Source of the DNA: Pyropia yezoensis
Taxonomy: Eukaryota > Rhodophyta > Bangiophyceae > Bangiales > Bangiaceae
NCBI GenBank assembly: GCA_009829735.1
Contig: CM020619.1
Coordinates: forward strand, 5,472,083 to 5,536,082
Reading direction: 5' to 3'
Length of the DNA stretch: 64,000 nt
The position numbers and the translations under genes are program-made. Numbering within the stretch: position 1 is the stretch's first letter; each line of letters opens with the position of its first letter. Under the pieces are notes generated by a model. The model was not told where the DNA came from. It saw only the letters and a program-made list of their open reading frames with translations, and searched no databases. This document shows positions 1 through 11,423 of this stretch, piece after piece.

Positions 1-2414
1 TGCCTCCAGCATCCGGTGAATGGTTACCGGTTGATGAGCTTCAGGTGTCTTATACAGGGGAGCGTGCCAGCCACGTCCGACATTCGGGAGGATGAAGCAA
101 GGTATTTCCTCCGGGATAGGACCGGTATCGGCTGCAGGAGTCTCCAGCCGGGACATGGTGTCGGCGCAGTGGTGCTCCCTCCCTGCTCTGGTGCACACCT
201 TGTACTTGAACTCCGAAAGGCGTAGGCGCCACCGGGCTACCCTTCCTTGACTGCTGTCCATACATAGCAGCCACCTTAGGCTGGCGTGGTCCGTCCGGAT
301 GAGGAACTCTTGTCCTTCAAGATATGGCCGTAACAAGAAGCAAGCCCAGACGACTGCCAAGCACTCGCGCTCGGTCGTGGAATAGTTCTTCTCAGCTGGA
401 GTCAAGACGCGACTGTAGTAGCCTATCGGGAGAAAGTGCCCATCAGGTTGCTGCTGGAGTAGAGAGCACCCCACCTGGACGCCACAGGCATCCGTCTCCA
501 GAACAAACTGGCCCTCCCGCTTGGGTAACGCCAGTACTGGAGTGGTGGTCAGGCGCTTCTTGAGCTCTTCGAAGGCCGCGGTCTGCTTCTCGTCGAACAC
601 CGGGAGTTGTGCGGGAAGCTTCTTGCTGGTCAGCTTGGTCAGTGGCCGGGCAATAAGAGCATAGTCCCGTACGAACCGGCGATAGACGTTGCACATACCC
701 AGGAAGCTCTTGAGTTCCGTCTGGGTTTTGGGTTGCCGTGCATGCCGGAGGGCCTTGATGTTCTTCTCATTGACTCGGAGCTCCCCAGGACTCAGCACGT
801 GCCCCAGATACTCCACCTCAGTTCCAAACAGGTGACACTTCTCGGCCTTGAGGGTAACTCCAGCCTTGGACAGGAGGGCCAGGACCTCCCGAAGGTGCTC
901 CAGGTGTTCCGCTGGGGTCTTGGAGAAAACGATAATGTCATCCAGGTAGACCAAACATGTTCTCCACCTTAGCCCGGACAGGATGATGTCGATGGCTCTT
1001 TGGAAGGTCGCCGGAGCATTGGTGAGACCAAAAGGAAGACGCTTGCACCGGAATAGTCCCAGGTGGCACGTGAAGGTGGTCTTGTCCTTGCCCTCGTCAG
1101 CCAGAGGGATCTGCCAGTAACCGGCATTACAATCCAGCGTCGAGAAGAGGGTGGCATCACCAAGAAAGTCGAGGCAATCATCCCATCCGGGGTATCGGGT
1201 ATACGTCCTTGACTGTCATCTCGTTCAGGCGCCGGTAGTCAACGCAGAAACAGACGTGACCGCCGGTTTTCGGGACGACTACCACCGGGAAAGCCCACTC
1301 GCCATCAGACGGCTCGATAACATCCATCTTGAGCATCTTGTTAACCTGCTTCTCAATCTCATCCCGGCGATGAGGTCCAGCCCGATATGGTTGCATGTGC
1401 ACGGGTTTAGCTTCCGGCTTGAGTTGAATCCGGTGTAGAGTGGCGTCCATCTTGCCCAGCTCTCCCGACCACAGGTGCCGATATTCCTGGAGAAGCTTCT
1501 TTAGTGCCTCCTTCAAGTCGGGAGGGACATTTTCTTGCTTGACCTCCGGCATCCCGGTGGTGCTTGTTCGGGTTTCGGAGTAGCGCTGCCAGCCTGCTCT
1601 TGTTTCGGAGGTACGTCTAAGGCCGTCAAGTTGGATGCCAGTCCTTGTTGCAGGTTCAGGAGGTCTTCCTTGCTCATAGCACGGGCGGATCCCCGGTGAG
1701 GCTCTGCTGTACCAACTCGGGTGCCCTTGGCGAGGGTTATTGGCTTCCGGCTCACGTTGACGATTAGCACCGAGAACGGGGTGTGCCTTTCTACCTTCTT
1801 GTGATGTCCGTGGGCCAAGTATAACCGGTGTTTCGCCAGAAATCCCCTTACGTCCGTAGATCAGGCATTGACCTGCAATCCGGGTCGTTACTTGAACCTT
1901 GGTCTTCGAGCGAGGAGGTAGGAGCACCGGTTTGAAGAGAGTCAAGGTAGAGGTGGGATGCGTTCCTCTTGCTCTTGGCTACACGAACCTTGGCGTCCAG
2001 ATGCTCCAATACCCGTGACACAAACCCATGGTTGAACTGGACCTTCCCTTCTCCGGGTAGGATGCTCTTGACATGCTGCTTCTGGAAACCCCAGCCTAGG
2101 ATGAGGGGGACTGATAGGGTCTTGACTACTAGAAAGGGAAAAAGCATTGGTTCATTGTTGACATAGATGGCGACAGGAAGACGGCCAAGCGGTCGTAGGG
2201 TTTGACCCGAAGCGTCGACGATATGGGTCCGGGTAGGCGCTCTCCAGGCATGTCGACGCCAGCCCGGCGGTAACAGGTTCTCAGTGATGACGCTTGGTCC
2301 GGCTCCCGTGTCAACCACCGGCGTAACAGCTTGGGGGAGGCTATCCCCCACACGCATACGAGCATGAATCTTGAGGTTTTCTTTACGCAGGACGAGCAAT
2401 GTCCCCTTGAACAA
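1..2414 (-). pseudogene. pol: pol region of A1 (protease to RNase H), partial
   Basis: Matches the pol of copy A2 at over 99% by eye. Visible blocks are an aspartic protease region with DTGAGPSVI, a reverse transcriptase, and the start of RNase H. The RNase H is cut by the window edge, so integrase and chromodomain would lie outside. The reading frame is interrupted a few times. The fossil adds nothing functional beyond A2 but serves as a second sequence of the same stretch. Confidence 0.85.
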
Positions 2415-2542
2415 ACAGGGTGTCCAGGCGGCTACCGGTTGAGCGGGTAACTGCCGTCCTTTCTCCCGGCACGCAAGGGGAGAACAGGTAGAAGTACCCT
2501 GCCGTTGGAGATTCGGGAAGACACTTGTGGAGAGCGCCTGCC

Positions 2543-3838
2543 CTACTCGTTTCCCGGGTCCGAGGAGTCCTCAGAGGCTTCGGTCTCCAGGTCGAAGTCC
2601 GTAGGAGCTGCCCTTGCCAGAGCCTCCGTGATGCTCTGTAAGGTTGCCACTCGGATTGCGTGTACCTGTGCCTGGTCCATCTTGGAGGGTGCTCGCCGGT
2701 CAGCCCAGTTGACCGCCTTTGCAAACACCAGTCGTTGACGCTTAAGTTTCTCCTGGAGGTCCTTGGGAATGGTCGGGCACTGGTAGGACATGTGATCCTC
2801 CTTCTGGCACAGCCAACAAGACCGGAACCGCTGGTTTCTTGACTTGCTTGGGGGCGACCAGGGATGGTTGCTCCTTAGAAATGAAGCCGCCCCACTTGTC
2901 CCCTGACCCCACGGTTGAGGCCTCGCCAACTGCGAGTACCGGTACAGGGCTATCACATCCCTTATATTTGTCGGGTCCGGGACGAACTCGCGACAACGGC
3001 TTGGGAGTTGATACCAGGGGAGCTGGGAGGGCCCTGGCTTGCCGGTACTTGCCCTGGGTGTAGGCCATCAACTGCTGGAAGGCATGTTCTTGATGTTCCT
3101 GGTTGTAGTTTTCCGCATCCACTTGAAGATATTTAGGAAGCCCTTCCGAGAAGATCATCTTGAGCCTGTCCTCAGGGTAAACGTTGCCACAAGCATCGCT
3201 CATCTCCCGGACACGACGGGCGAACGCCTCTGGAGTCCCTTGTCTTTCCATGGTTGCCCGGTTCAGCCTGCCGACTGCTTTACGCAGAGAGTCCGCGTCA
3301 GCGTAGTTGGACAGGAGCCAGTTGACCGCCTCCGGATAACTCGCGACGGTACGTCCGACAATGTGTCCGGCAGAGTCTGGTAGAACCTGTGCAAACCGCT
3401 GTTCCGCTTCTCCGGTCATGAAGTTAACCAGGAGGTAGAGAGCCTTGCCCTCGGACACATCGTTGTCATTGCATGCCTTGACAAACCGGTGCAGGAAGGC
3501 AAAGATAAGCACCGGTCTCTTCCGGAAAACTTAGGATGTCCCCGGAAGCTCGGCTGCATTTGCCGGTTCAGGGACGCCATCTTCTTGGCCATCTTCCGGG
3601 TGTAACCTTGGTCTTGGTTCTCCAGCCGGTAGTTACCCCAATACGTGACCTTGTTCAGGGTGGCATCTCCCACTTGGTGGGCAGGGAAGTCAAACTCGAC
3701 TAGCCTGCGCCGGGTGGGACCGGAGATGCATCCCAATCATATCCCTCCTCAGAGCTGGAGGAACTGGTCTCGCTGGTGCTAGAGCGACGGCGATGACGCC
3801 GACGCCTTCGGCTGCTCCGGTTACCGGTCTTTGGAGCT
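2543..3838 (-). pseudogene. gag: gag region of A1, partial
   Basis: Same protein as the A2 gag: a helical capsid-like region and the CCHC knuckle C-x2-C-x4-H-x4-C near its C-terminus. The N-terminal part falls in the assembly gap. The frame is broken about three times. Confidence 0.8.
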
Positions 3839-4338
3839 NNNNNNNNNNNNNNNNNNNNNNNNNNNNNNNNNNNNNNNNNNNNNNNNNNNNNNNNNNNNNN
3901 NNNNNNNNNNNNNNNNNNNNNNNNNNNNNNNNNNNNNNNNNNNNNNNNNNNNNNNNNNNNNNNNNNNNNNNNNNNNNNNNNNNNNNNNNNNNNNNNNNNN
4001 NNNNNNNNNNNNNNNNNNNNNNNNNNNNNNNNNNNNNNNNNNNNNNNNNNNNNNNNNNNNNNNNNNNNNNNNNNNNNNNNNNNNNNNNNNNNNNNNNNNN
4101 NNNNNNNNNNNNNNNNNNNNNNNNNNNNNNNNNNNNNNNNNNNNNNNNNNNNNNNNNNNNNNNNNNNNNNNNNNNNNNNNNNNNNNNNNNNNNNNNNNNN
4201 NNNNNNNNNNNNNNNNNNNNNNNNNNNNNNNNNNNNNNNNNNNNNNNNNNNNNNNNNNNNNNNNNNNNNNNNNNNNNNNNNNNNNNNNNNNNNNNNNNNN
4301 NNNNNNNNNNNNNNNNNNNNNNNNNNNNNNNNNNNNNN
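3839..4338. other. assembly gap (500 N)
   Basis: Exactly 500 consecutive Ns, the usual placeholder for a gap of unknown size. It lies between the gag and the 5' LTR of A1. By comparison with A2 and A3 the gap should cover the gag N-terminus, the leader, the primer-binding site and the first bases of the LTR. In A2 that stretch is about 690 bp, so the true gap is probably a little larger than 500. Confidence 0.95.
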
Positions 4339-4893
4339 CTCGATCCTCTCAGACACGTGTCAATATTCCTCGGGGAAAGGGACAGGTAACACAGAAAGGG
4401 GAACGAGAAAGGTATGCCTGTTGCCTCACGTGCCTGCTCGCAGAGCAAACAGATACGCACGGTAGTGCACACGGGGAAGAGGAAAGCAAACGCGCAGTTG
4501 TCTTTTTCCTGAGGGTGCGGGCCAAGGGCGCCTCGCTGTCCCTCTTAACGTGCATCTGGGGGAGCCTCGGCACGTTGGCCAGGTAGCCCCCCCATAACCC
4601 CGAGTGGCCCCGACCCGAGTCTAATCTCGTCAGGTCGGGGGCCACTATCACTACTAATTCTATTCCCACTCACTAATCTCACACTCAAATTCTCTCAAAT
4701 CAAGTCCCTCACAAGTATGCAAAAACCCATCAGCAATCCCTCTCTCACGTGTGGATAGCGTAGTCCACCGCATCCCAGTGCCGGGCACGGGCCACGGCCG
4801 CCAACCATCACCACACGGCGGGCGTGTTCTGGCACCTGTTGCCCTCTGGTTGTAGTCCCGGGTCGGCGCCAAGTCGGGGCCAGGGATGCTACA
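4339..4893 (-). repeat. family A LTR shared by A1 and A2 (left edge in gap)
   Basis: Matches 13397-13967 and 33381-33953 closely. Read on the minus strand it begins TGTAGCATCC at 4893. Its other end (expected ...CCACA) is hidden in the Ns. It is the 3' LTR of A2 and, if the assembly is right, the 5' LTR of A1. It contains the same inverted repeat as the other family A LTRs (two 13-14 nt arms around AGTGGCCCCGACC). Confidence 0.93.
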
Positions 4894-7190
4894 TAGCTCC
4901 CCCTAGTCCGGCACGTCCTCGGGCCGAACCAGGTGCCACCGTGCACAGCCTCGAGCACGTCCACACCGGTGCCGAGGTCGAGCGTCTTCACCCTGGTCAC
5001 GATCACCTGCTCCGGTTCTCTGCCCCCCTTCTCTCCTTCACCTTGGCCCTCTCGTTCCCCCGGAGTCTGGACGTCATGTCCAGTTCCGAGATCCAAGCTG
5101 GGCCCGTGGTTCCGGCGGCGAGTGTTGCGGAGGAGAACTCGGGTAGTCGCGCCCCTCTCCTGCCTCCGGTTCCTCGGGTGTCGATGTCGGCGCCGGTCGC
5201 CACGGCGGGGACGGATCGGGTTCCCCCCGGCTTCTGTGATGCACCCGGTCGAGACCCCCCGGTGGGTCTCCCGGAGATGCTTCTTGGGCAGGACCCTCTG
5301 GCGGCCCGGCGTTACTCCACGGTGGTCGGCAACGCCGGCGCGGGCCCAGTGCCAGCAAGATTGCTTGGACCTCTGGCGCAAGGAACTCCAGCGCGGGGTC
5401 TTGACAGAGATGGATAAGGCTCGTCTTCACACGGCGGACCAGATGCGCCTGGCACAAGACCGCTCCCAGAGCTTCTCGGGTTTCTCTTGGGTTGCTCGTG
5501 TGGAGGATCTCCCCTTCGCGCTGGTGCTGGATCTGCCTTGACCGAGCGTCGCGTGTCCGCGTCCGTTCTCCGGTGGCCGGAGGAGGAGAGTACGTCCACC
5601 GGGCGCTCAAGGTCTGGGACGAGGCGCTCAAGGAGTCGGGGAGCCTGAACTGCGACCCCCGTCCGAGCATGGTCGCTCTGGAGCCGCCTTTCCTGACCCG
5701 GAAGTACTCCAAGTTGTCACCGGCACGGGAGCAAGGCGAGCGACGCGGCCGTCAGCGTGACTTCCTCGTGAGCTGCAACCATCAGGAGTTCTGGAAGCTG
5801 GATAAGGCTAACCGGGCGGCGTACTACCCCAAGGTCATCCCGCAGCAGCAGGAAGTCGAGATCCCGGTCGGTTTGCTCCTTCCAGCATCCCTTCACCTGG
5901 TACTTCTGGACGCCTTGACTCAGGCGTCAATCAAGGGCTTCTTCCACTCGATCCCGTACATGATGTACACGTCCGAGATGACAGTCTTGGCGGCCAACCA
6001 CTGGCTTCACGAGGTCTTGGTGTCCAACCGGCTTTGGTTTCTCCCTGACCTCCTGATGGTCTGGATTGTCGACAAGTTGACCGTCGACTTCCTGTGCAGC
6101 CAGGACGAAGAGTACAAGGGGCTCTTCCAGGCGATGATTGACTTCCGGCGTCTGGTGCCGGTGCATGACCGGAACCTCTTGAACGCGATTGCCGACCAGA
6201 ACCGCCCCGCGTCGGGATGGCTTCGGATGGGCGCAGGTGGTCTACCAGTCTTCTCCGGCCAAGGTGCAGCTGGCGACGCCGCTTCCGGCGTGGCCGCAGC
6301 TAGGTAGCTTTCCTGCCCCGGCCGCCCTTGATCTGCTGCCAGTTGGGCCGCCGGTGCAGGAGTCGGGATGGGCCGCGGCGGTCGGTCAGGCGTCTGCGGC
6401 GGCTCCGCTTCCTCCTGTTGCACCTGTGGCCCCGGTGGCCTCGCCTGAACCGTCGCCGGCGCGTTCACGCCCTGTTTCCGGCTGTGCCGGTACTTCAAGC
6501 TCCTGCGGCACCGCGCCTGTCTGCGGCGAGTCTGGGGGTGACCGTGCGGTCGCCTACCACTCCGGCCGCTCCGCCTCGGACGCCTTCTTCCAACGCCGGC
6601 GGCGCTGTGCCTCCGCTGGAGTTGGGTACTCCGGTTTCGGGGGCCGTTGTGGACCGTCCGGTGGTGTCATCCTCGGGGCGGTTCGAGATTCCGGCGCCGA
6701 CTCTGCGCCTTACCCGCTTCCGGGTGCCTGACTGGTACCTGAACCATGGTGGCCCGACATGCGACCAGTACGACGTCCGTATGATTGAAGACCAGCTGGG
6801 TCGTCTTCCGGTGCAGGTTGAGGGCGTCGGGTCTTCCCTGGTGCTGGGCACTTATGCCAGCGTCTTGAACAACGTGGTTGACCGGGTGTTTGCTTGCGCG
6901 GATAGCGGCCAGATGTCGAACAGCCCGGTGGTTGGCGAACTTCTGGCGACCTTGACGCGGCATGGCTTGGCCCAGCAGTGGTCAGAAACCTTCACTGGCT
7001 TCCAGGGGCGCCGACGGGCACATCTGGATGAGCGGGAGCCCCCGGCAACTACCGGTACTACTCCGATGGCGTCATACCGGGATGCCCCGCGTCCACCGCA
7101 CTACGTCATCCCGTCTTCCTCCGGTTCCCGTCGTGCCGCGGAGGCAGCGCTGGAGGACACTCCGCGGCTCAGCGTCCGCGCCGGGAGTAG
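4886..7190 (+). pseudogene. antisense frame of A2, broken copy
   Basis: Plus-strand counterpart of the 769-codon antisense frame of A3 (33946-36255), at the same place between the 3' LTR and the end of pol. The nucleotide sequence is nearly the same as in A3 throughout, but here the frame is interrupted about five times. It is therefore treated as a fossil copy. The neighbouring pol of A2 is open along its whole length, so decay is not uniform across this copy. Confidence 0.75.
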
Positions 7191-7335
7191 TAGTTGGAGG
7201 CAAGGAGGGTGAGGGTCTTGGGAGAAGCGAGGAGGGAAGAGGCGGAGAGAAGGGTTGCCCGAGCGGGTGCTTGTTTTCCTTGATTGTTCCATGCTTGTAT
7301 TGCGTGTTCTCCTTGATATACCCGTTCCCTTCTTC

Positions 7336-10300
7336 TCAATCCTCTTGTTCCGCATCCGTTGCAGATGAACTCGGCTCGTCCCGAGGGTCTTGGTTGGCCC
7401 CATCCTCTTGGTCCTCCTCCGAGTCCGACTCCAGAATCTTGCCGGCTCTGGCCACTGGAGTGCTCTCTATCCCGTTCCGTCGCGTGTAGGCACAGACATC
7501 CGCGATGGGTAGCCGGTTTGAGGGTTCCCAGGTATCATCTGCCGGGTTAAAACCGAACCAGCGTACTCGCAGGTACAGGCGTTTGTCTCTCCAGGCATGG
7601 TCCACAAACTTGACGTAGACATATTCCCGACCTTCTTCTTGGGATAGCCAGGGTACTGCGGCCCGCTTGCGCCGGGTAAAGTCCCGTTGGCTTGGCGGTG
7701 GAGCTCGGGTGACATGGTCGCTGCTCACGCGGTACGGGGAGCCATCCACGTCTAGAAGAAAGGTCCAACCGTCCGTATTCAGGATCTCATAAGGTCCATC
7801 CGTCTTCGAGTCCAGCTTCCCCCGGGTCTTGCTATGGTTGTCCACAAAAACCCAGTCGCCACCACCCAGTTCCTTGTTCTTTTCCCGAACGCCCTTGTCA
7901 TAGCCCCGCTTGTATCGCTCCTGGGTCTTCGAGATTGACTCCTTGACTCTTGGGAGCAGGAGCTTCAGTTGTTCGAAGAACTCATCCTTTGCCTTGGGAC
8001 CTGACTTCAGTGCAGGCTGAAGACCATCTGGTATTCTTTCCAGGGAGAAATTGGTCAGCCGCCTTGGGGTGACAAAGTCGAGTGGAGCGACTCCCGTTGT
8101 CCGGTGAACTCGGGAGTTGTAGGCTAGAGTGAGGACAGCCAGGAGCTCGTCCCAGTCTTCTTGGTGCTCCTCCACGTAGTGCCGTAGCATGTCCACTAGG
8201 GTCCGGTTGAATCGTTTCACCTGGCCGTTCGTTTGAGGGTGGTACGTCGCAGTGTACAAGTTCTTGATGCCCATCAGGTCACAGACTCCTTGGAAGAACA
8301 GGGATGCAAACTGGGGACCGTTGTCGGTTAAGACGGACTCTGGAGGGCCGTAGGCAGCTATCCAGTACTCGCAGAAGGCTGACGTGACATCCAGAGCCGT
8401 GATGGTCCTCAGCGGGATTGCTCGAGTGAACTTGGAGAACCGGTCACATATGATGAGCAGGTATATGTTGCCATTGGATGTTTCAGGTAGGGGCCCCAGG
8501 ATGTCCATGCTTAAGCTTGCAAAGGGCTCCGCCGCAGGGAATAGGCGTAGCTTAGAAGTCTTCTTCCTCTGGGACAACCGGTTCCTTGCACACGAAACAC
8601 AAGCCTCCAGGTACTTATGGACGTCACTGGCCATGGTTTCCCAGTAATAGTGTCGTCTCATGGAAGCATACATCCGATTGATACCAGGATGTCCGGCCTG
8701 GGGAGACGAGTGCTCCAGGCGTAGGATGTCAGCTCGTAGTCCCCGGGGTACGTAGACTTGAGTGGCCCCATCGAAGGGTGACACCCGTACTAGGAGTCCG
8801 TCCGTAGACTCGGAGAAGCGACTGTTCCGGTTCAGGTCCATTTGGTGGCGAAGCTCCAAGCATTGAGGATCCGTCAGTTGTGCCTCCAGCATCCGGTGAA
8901 TGGTTACCGGTTGATGAGCTTCAGGTGTCTTATACAGGGGAGCGTGCCAGCCACGTCCGACATTCGGGAGGATGAAGCAAGGTATTTCCTCCGGGATAGG
9001 ACCGGTATCGGCTGCAGGAGTCTCCAGCCGGGACATGGTGTCGGCGCAGTGGTGCTCCCTCCCTGCTCTGGTGCACACCTTGTACTTGAACTCCGAAAGG
9101 CGTAGGCGCCACCGGGCTACCCTTCCTTGACTGCTGTCCATACATAGCAGCCACCTTAGGCTGGCGTGGTCCGTCCGGATGAGGAACTCTTGTCCTTCAA
9201 GATATGGCCGTAACAAGAAGCAAGCCCAGACGACTGCCAAGCACTCGCGCTCGGTCGTGGAATAGTTCTTCTCAGCTGGAGTCAAGACGCGACTGTAGTA
9301 GCCTATCGGGAGAAAGTGCCCATCAGGTTGCTGCTGGAGTAGAGAGCACCCCACCTGGACGCCACAGGCATCCGTCTCCAGAACAAACTGGCCCTCCCGC
9401 TTGGGTAACGCCAGTACTGGAGTGGTGGTCAGGCGCTTCTTGAGCTCTTCGAAGGCCGCGGTCTGCTTCTCGTCGAACACCGGGAGTTGTGCGGGAAGCT
9501 TCTTGCTGGTCAGCTTGGTCAGTGGCCGGGCAATAAGAGCATAGTCCCGTACGAACCGGCGATAGACGTTGCACATACCCAGGAAGCTCTTGAGTTCCGT
9601 CTGGGTTTTGGGTTGCCGTGCATGCCGGAGGGCCTTGATGTTCTTCTCATTGACTCGGAGCTCCCCAGGACTCAGCACGTGCCCCAGATACTCCACCTCA
9701 GTTCCAAACAGGTGACACTTCTCGGCCTTGAGGGTAACTCCAGCCTTGGACAGGAGGGCCAGGACCTCCCGAAGGTGCTCCAGGTGTTCCGCTGGGGTCT
9801 TGGAGAAAACGATAATGTCATCCAGGTAGACCAAACATGTTCTCCACCTTAGCCCGGACAGGATGATGTCGATGGCTCTTTGGAAGGTCGCCGGAGCATT
9901 GGTGAGACCAAAAGGAAGACGCTTGCACCGGAATAGTCCCAGGTGGCACGTGAAGGTGGTCTTGTCCTTGCCCTCGTCAGCCAGAGGGATCTGCCAGTAA
10001 CCGGCATTACAATCCAGCGTCGAGAAGAGGGTGGCATCACCAAGAAAGTCGAGGCAATCATCCATCCGGGGTATCGGGTATACGTCCTTGACTGTCATCT
10101 CGTTCAGGCGCCGGTAGTCAACGCAGAAACAGACGTGACCGCCGGTTTTCGGGACGACTACCACCGGGAAAGCCCACTCGCCATCAGACGGCTCGATAAC
10201 ATCCATCTTGAGCATCTTGTTAACCTGCTTCTCAATCTCATCCCGGCGATGAGGTCCAGCCCGATATGGTTGCATGTGCACGGGTTTAGCTTCCGGCTTG

Positions 10301-11295
10301 AGTTGAATCCGGTGTAGAGTGGCGTCCATCTTGCCCAGCTCTCCCGACCACAGGTGCCGATATTCCTGGAGAAGCTTCTTTAGTGCCTCCTTCAAGTCGG
10401 GAGGGACATTTTCTTGCTTGACCTCCGGCATCCCGGGTGGTGCTTGTTCGGGTTTCGGAGTAGCGCTGCCAGCCTGCTCTTGTTTCGGAGGTACGTCTAA
10501 GGCCGTCAAGTTGGATGCCAGTCCTTGTTGCAGGTTCAGGAGGTCTTCCTTGCTCATAGCACGGGCGGATCCCCGGTGAGGCTCTGCTGTACCAACTCGG
10601 GTGCCCTTGGCGAGGGTTATTGGCTTCCGGCTCACGTTGACGATTAGCACCGAGAACGGGGTGTGCCTTTCTACCTTCTTGTGATGTCCGTGGGCCAAGT
10701 ATAACCGGTGTTTCGCCAGAAATCCCTTACGTCCGTAGATCAGGCATTGACCTGCAATCCGGGTCGTTACTTGAACCTTGGTCTTCGAGCGAGGAGGTAG
10801 GAGCACCGGTTTGAAGAGAGTCAAGGTAGAGGGTGGGATGCGTTCCCTCTTGCTCTTGGCTACACGAACCTTGGCGTCCAGATGCTCCAATACCCGTGAC
10901 ACAAACCCATGGTTGAACTGGACCTTCCCTTCTCCGGGTAGGATGCTCTTGACATGCTGCTTCTGGAAACCCCAGCCTAGGATGAGGGGGACTGATAGGG
11001 TCTTGACTACTAGAAAGGGAAAAAGCATTGGTTCATTGTTGACATAGATGGCGACAGGAAGACGGCCAAGCGGTCGTAGGGTTTGACCCGAAGCGTCGAC
11101 GATATGGGTCCGGGTAGGCGCTCTCCAGGCATGTCGACGCCAGCCCGGCGGTAACAGGTTCTCAGTGATGACGCTTGGTCCGGCTCCCGTGTCAACCACC
11201 GGCGTAACAGCTTGGGGGAGGCTATCCCCCACACGCATACGAGCATGAATCTTGAGGTTTTCTTTACGCAGGACGAGCAATGTCCCCTTGAACAA
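7336..11295 (-). CDS. pol: Pol polyprotein of A2: protease, RT, RNase H, integrase, chromodomain
   Basis: 1319 codons, open throughout. Domains in order: aspartic protease with DTGAGPSVI near residue 35; reverse transcriptase with VYLDDIIVFS near residue 490; RNase H with ETDACGVQVG and FLIRTDHASL. Then come the integrase HHCC region (HSSPQAGHPG... CVSCARNR), the integrase core with MDILGPLP and LTDNGPQFAS, a GPY/F-type tail (DGPYEILNTDG), and a chromodomain-like C-terminus at about 1223-1275 (EYVYVKFVDHAW, LYLRVRWFGF, DDTWEPSNRLP). The order PR-RT-RH-IN defines Ty3/gypsy, and chromodomains in chromoviruses are known to steer integration. Gag lies upstream in a different frame, about 130 bp away, so expression probably needs recoding or a separate start. 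The end of pol faces the antisense frame tail to tail. Confidence 0.95.
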   Translation of the reverse strand: MFKGTLLVLRKENLKIHARMRVGDSLPQAVTPVVDTGAGPSVITENLLPPGWRRHAWRAPTRTHIVDASGQTLRPLGRLPVAIYVNNEPMLFPFLVVKTLSVPLILGWGFQKQHVKSILPGEGKVQFNHGFVSRVLEHLDAKVRVAKSKRERIPPSTLTLFKPVLLPPRSKTKVQVTTRIAGQCLIYGRKGFLAKHRLYLAHGHHKKVERHTPFSVLIVNVSRKPITLAKGTRVGTAEPHRGSARAMSKEDLLNLQQGLASNLTALDVPPKQEQAGSATPKPEQAPPGMPEVKQENVPPDLKEALKKLLQEYRHLWSGELGKMDATLHRIQLKPEAKPVHMQPYRAGPHRRDEIEKQVNKMLKMDVIEPSDGEWAFPVVVVPKTGGHVCFCVDYRRLNEMTVKDVYPIPRMDDCLDFLGDATLFSTLDCNAGYWQIPLADEGKDKTTFTCHLGLFRCKRLPFGLTNAPATFQRAIDIILSGLRWRTCLVYLDDIIVFSKTPAEHLEHLREVLALLSKAGVTLKAEKCHLFGTEVEYLGHVLSPGELRVNEKNIKALRHARQPKTQTELKSFLGMCNVYRRFVRDYALIARPLTKLTSKKLPAQLPVFDEKQTAAFEELKKRLTTTPVLALPKREGQFVLETDACGVQVGCSLLQQQPDGHFLPIGYYSRVLTPAEKNYSTTERECLAVVWACFLLRPYLEGQEFLIRTDHASLRWLLCMDSSQGRVARWRLRLSEFKYKVCTRAGREHHCADTMSRLETPAADTGPIPEEIPCFILPNVGRGWHAPLYKTPEAHQPVTIHRMLEAQLTDPQCLELRHQMDLNRNSRFSESTDGLLVRVSPFDGATQVYVPRGLRADILRLEHSSPQAGHPGINRMYASMRRHYYWETMASDVHKYLEACVSCARNRLSQRKKTSKLRLFPAAEPFASLSMDILGPLPETSNGNIYLLIICDRFSKFTRAIPLRTITALDVTSAFCEYWIAAYGPPESVLTDNGPQFASLFFQGVCDLMGIKNLYTATYHPQTNGQVKRFNRTLVDMLRHYVEEHQEDWDELLAVLTLAYNSRVHRTTGVAPLDFVTPRRLTNFSLERIPDGLQPALKSGPKAKDEFFEQLKLLLPRVKESISKTQERYKRGYDKGVREKNKELGGGDWVFVDNHSKTRGKLDSKTDGPYEILNTDGWTFLLDVDGSPYRVSSDHVTRAPPPSQRDFTRRKRAAVPWLSQEEGREYVYVKFVDHAWRDKRLYLRVRWFGFNPADDTWEPSNRLPIADVCAYTRRNGIESTPVARAGKILESDSEEDQEDGANQDPRDEPSSSATDAEQED

Positions 11296-11423
11296 ACAGG
11301 GTGTCCAGGCGGCTACCGGTTGAGCGGGTAACTGCCGTCCTTTCTCCCGGCACGCAAGGGGAGAACAGGTAGAAGTACCCTGCCGTTGGAGATTCGGGAA
11401 GACACTTGTGGAGAGCGCCTGCC

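Larger units (their letters stand above)
1..4893 (-). mobile_element. Ty3/gypsy family A, partial copy A1
   Basis: Minus-strand LTR retrotransposon running off the left edge of the window. The stretch 1-3838 is almost identical to 8881-12719 of copy A2. It holds the middle of pol, the protease region and most of gag. A 500-N gap separates gag from the LTR at 4339-4893, which in this orientation is the 5' LTR of A1 and also the 3' LTR of A2. The copy looks broken, with roughly ten small differences from A2, mostly single-base length differences. These could be real decay or unpolished sequence next to the gap. The age looks very young. The family is a chromovirus-type Ty3/gypsy, judged from the better copies. 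Confidence 0.9.

Noticed and set aside
3690-4586. Long open frames crossing the run of Ns
   Set aside because: Openness over Ns is meaningless; they are gap artefacts.
4695-5712. Several minus-strand open frames in the left part of the A2 antisense region
   Set aside because: Shadows of the broken plus-strand antisense frame and of the LTR.
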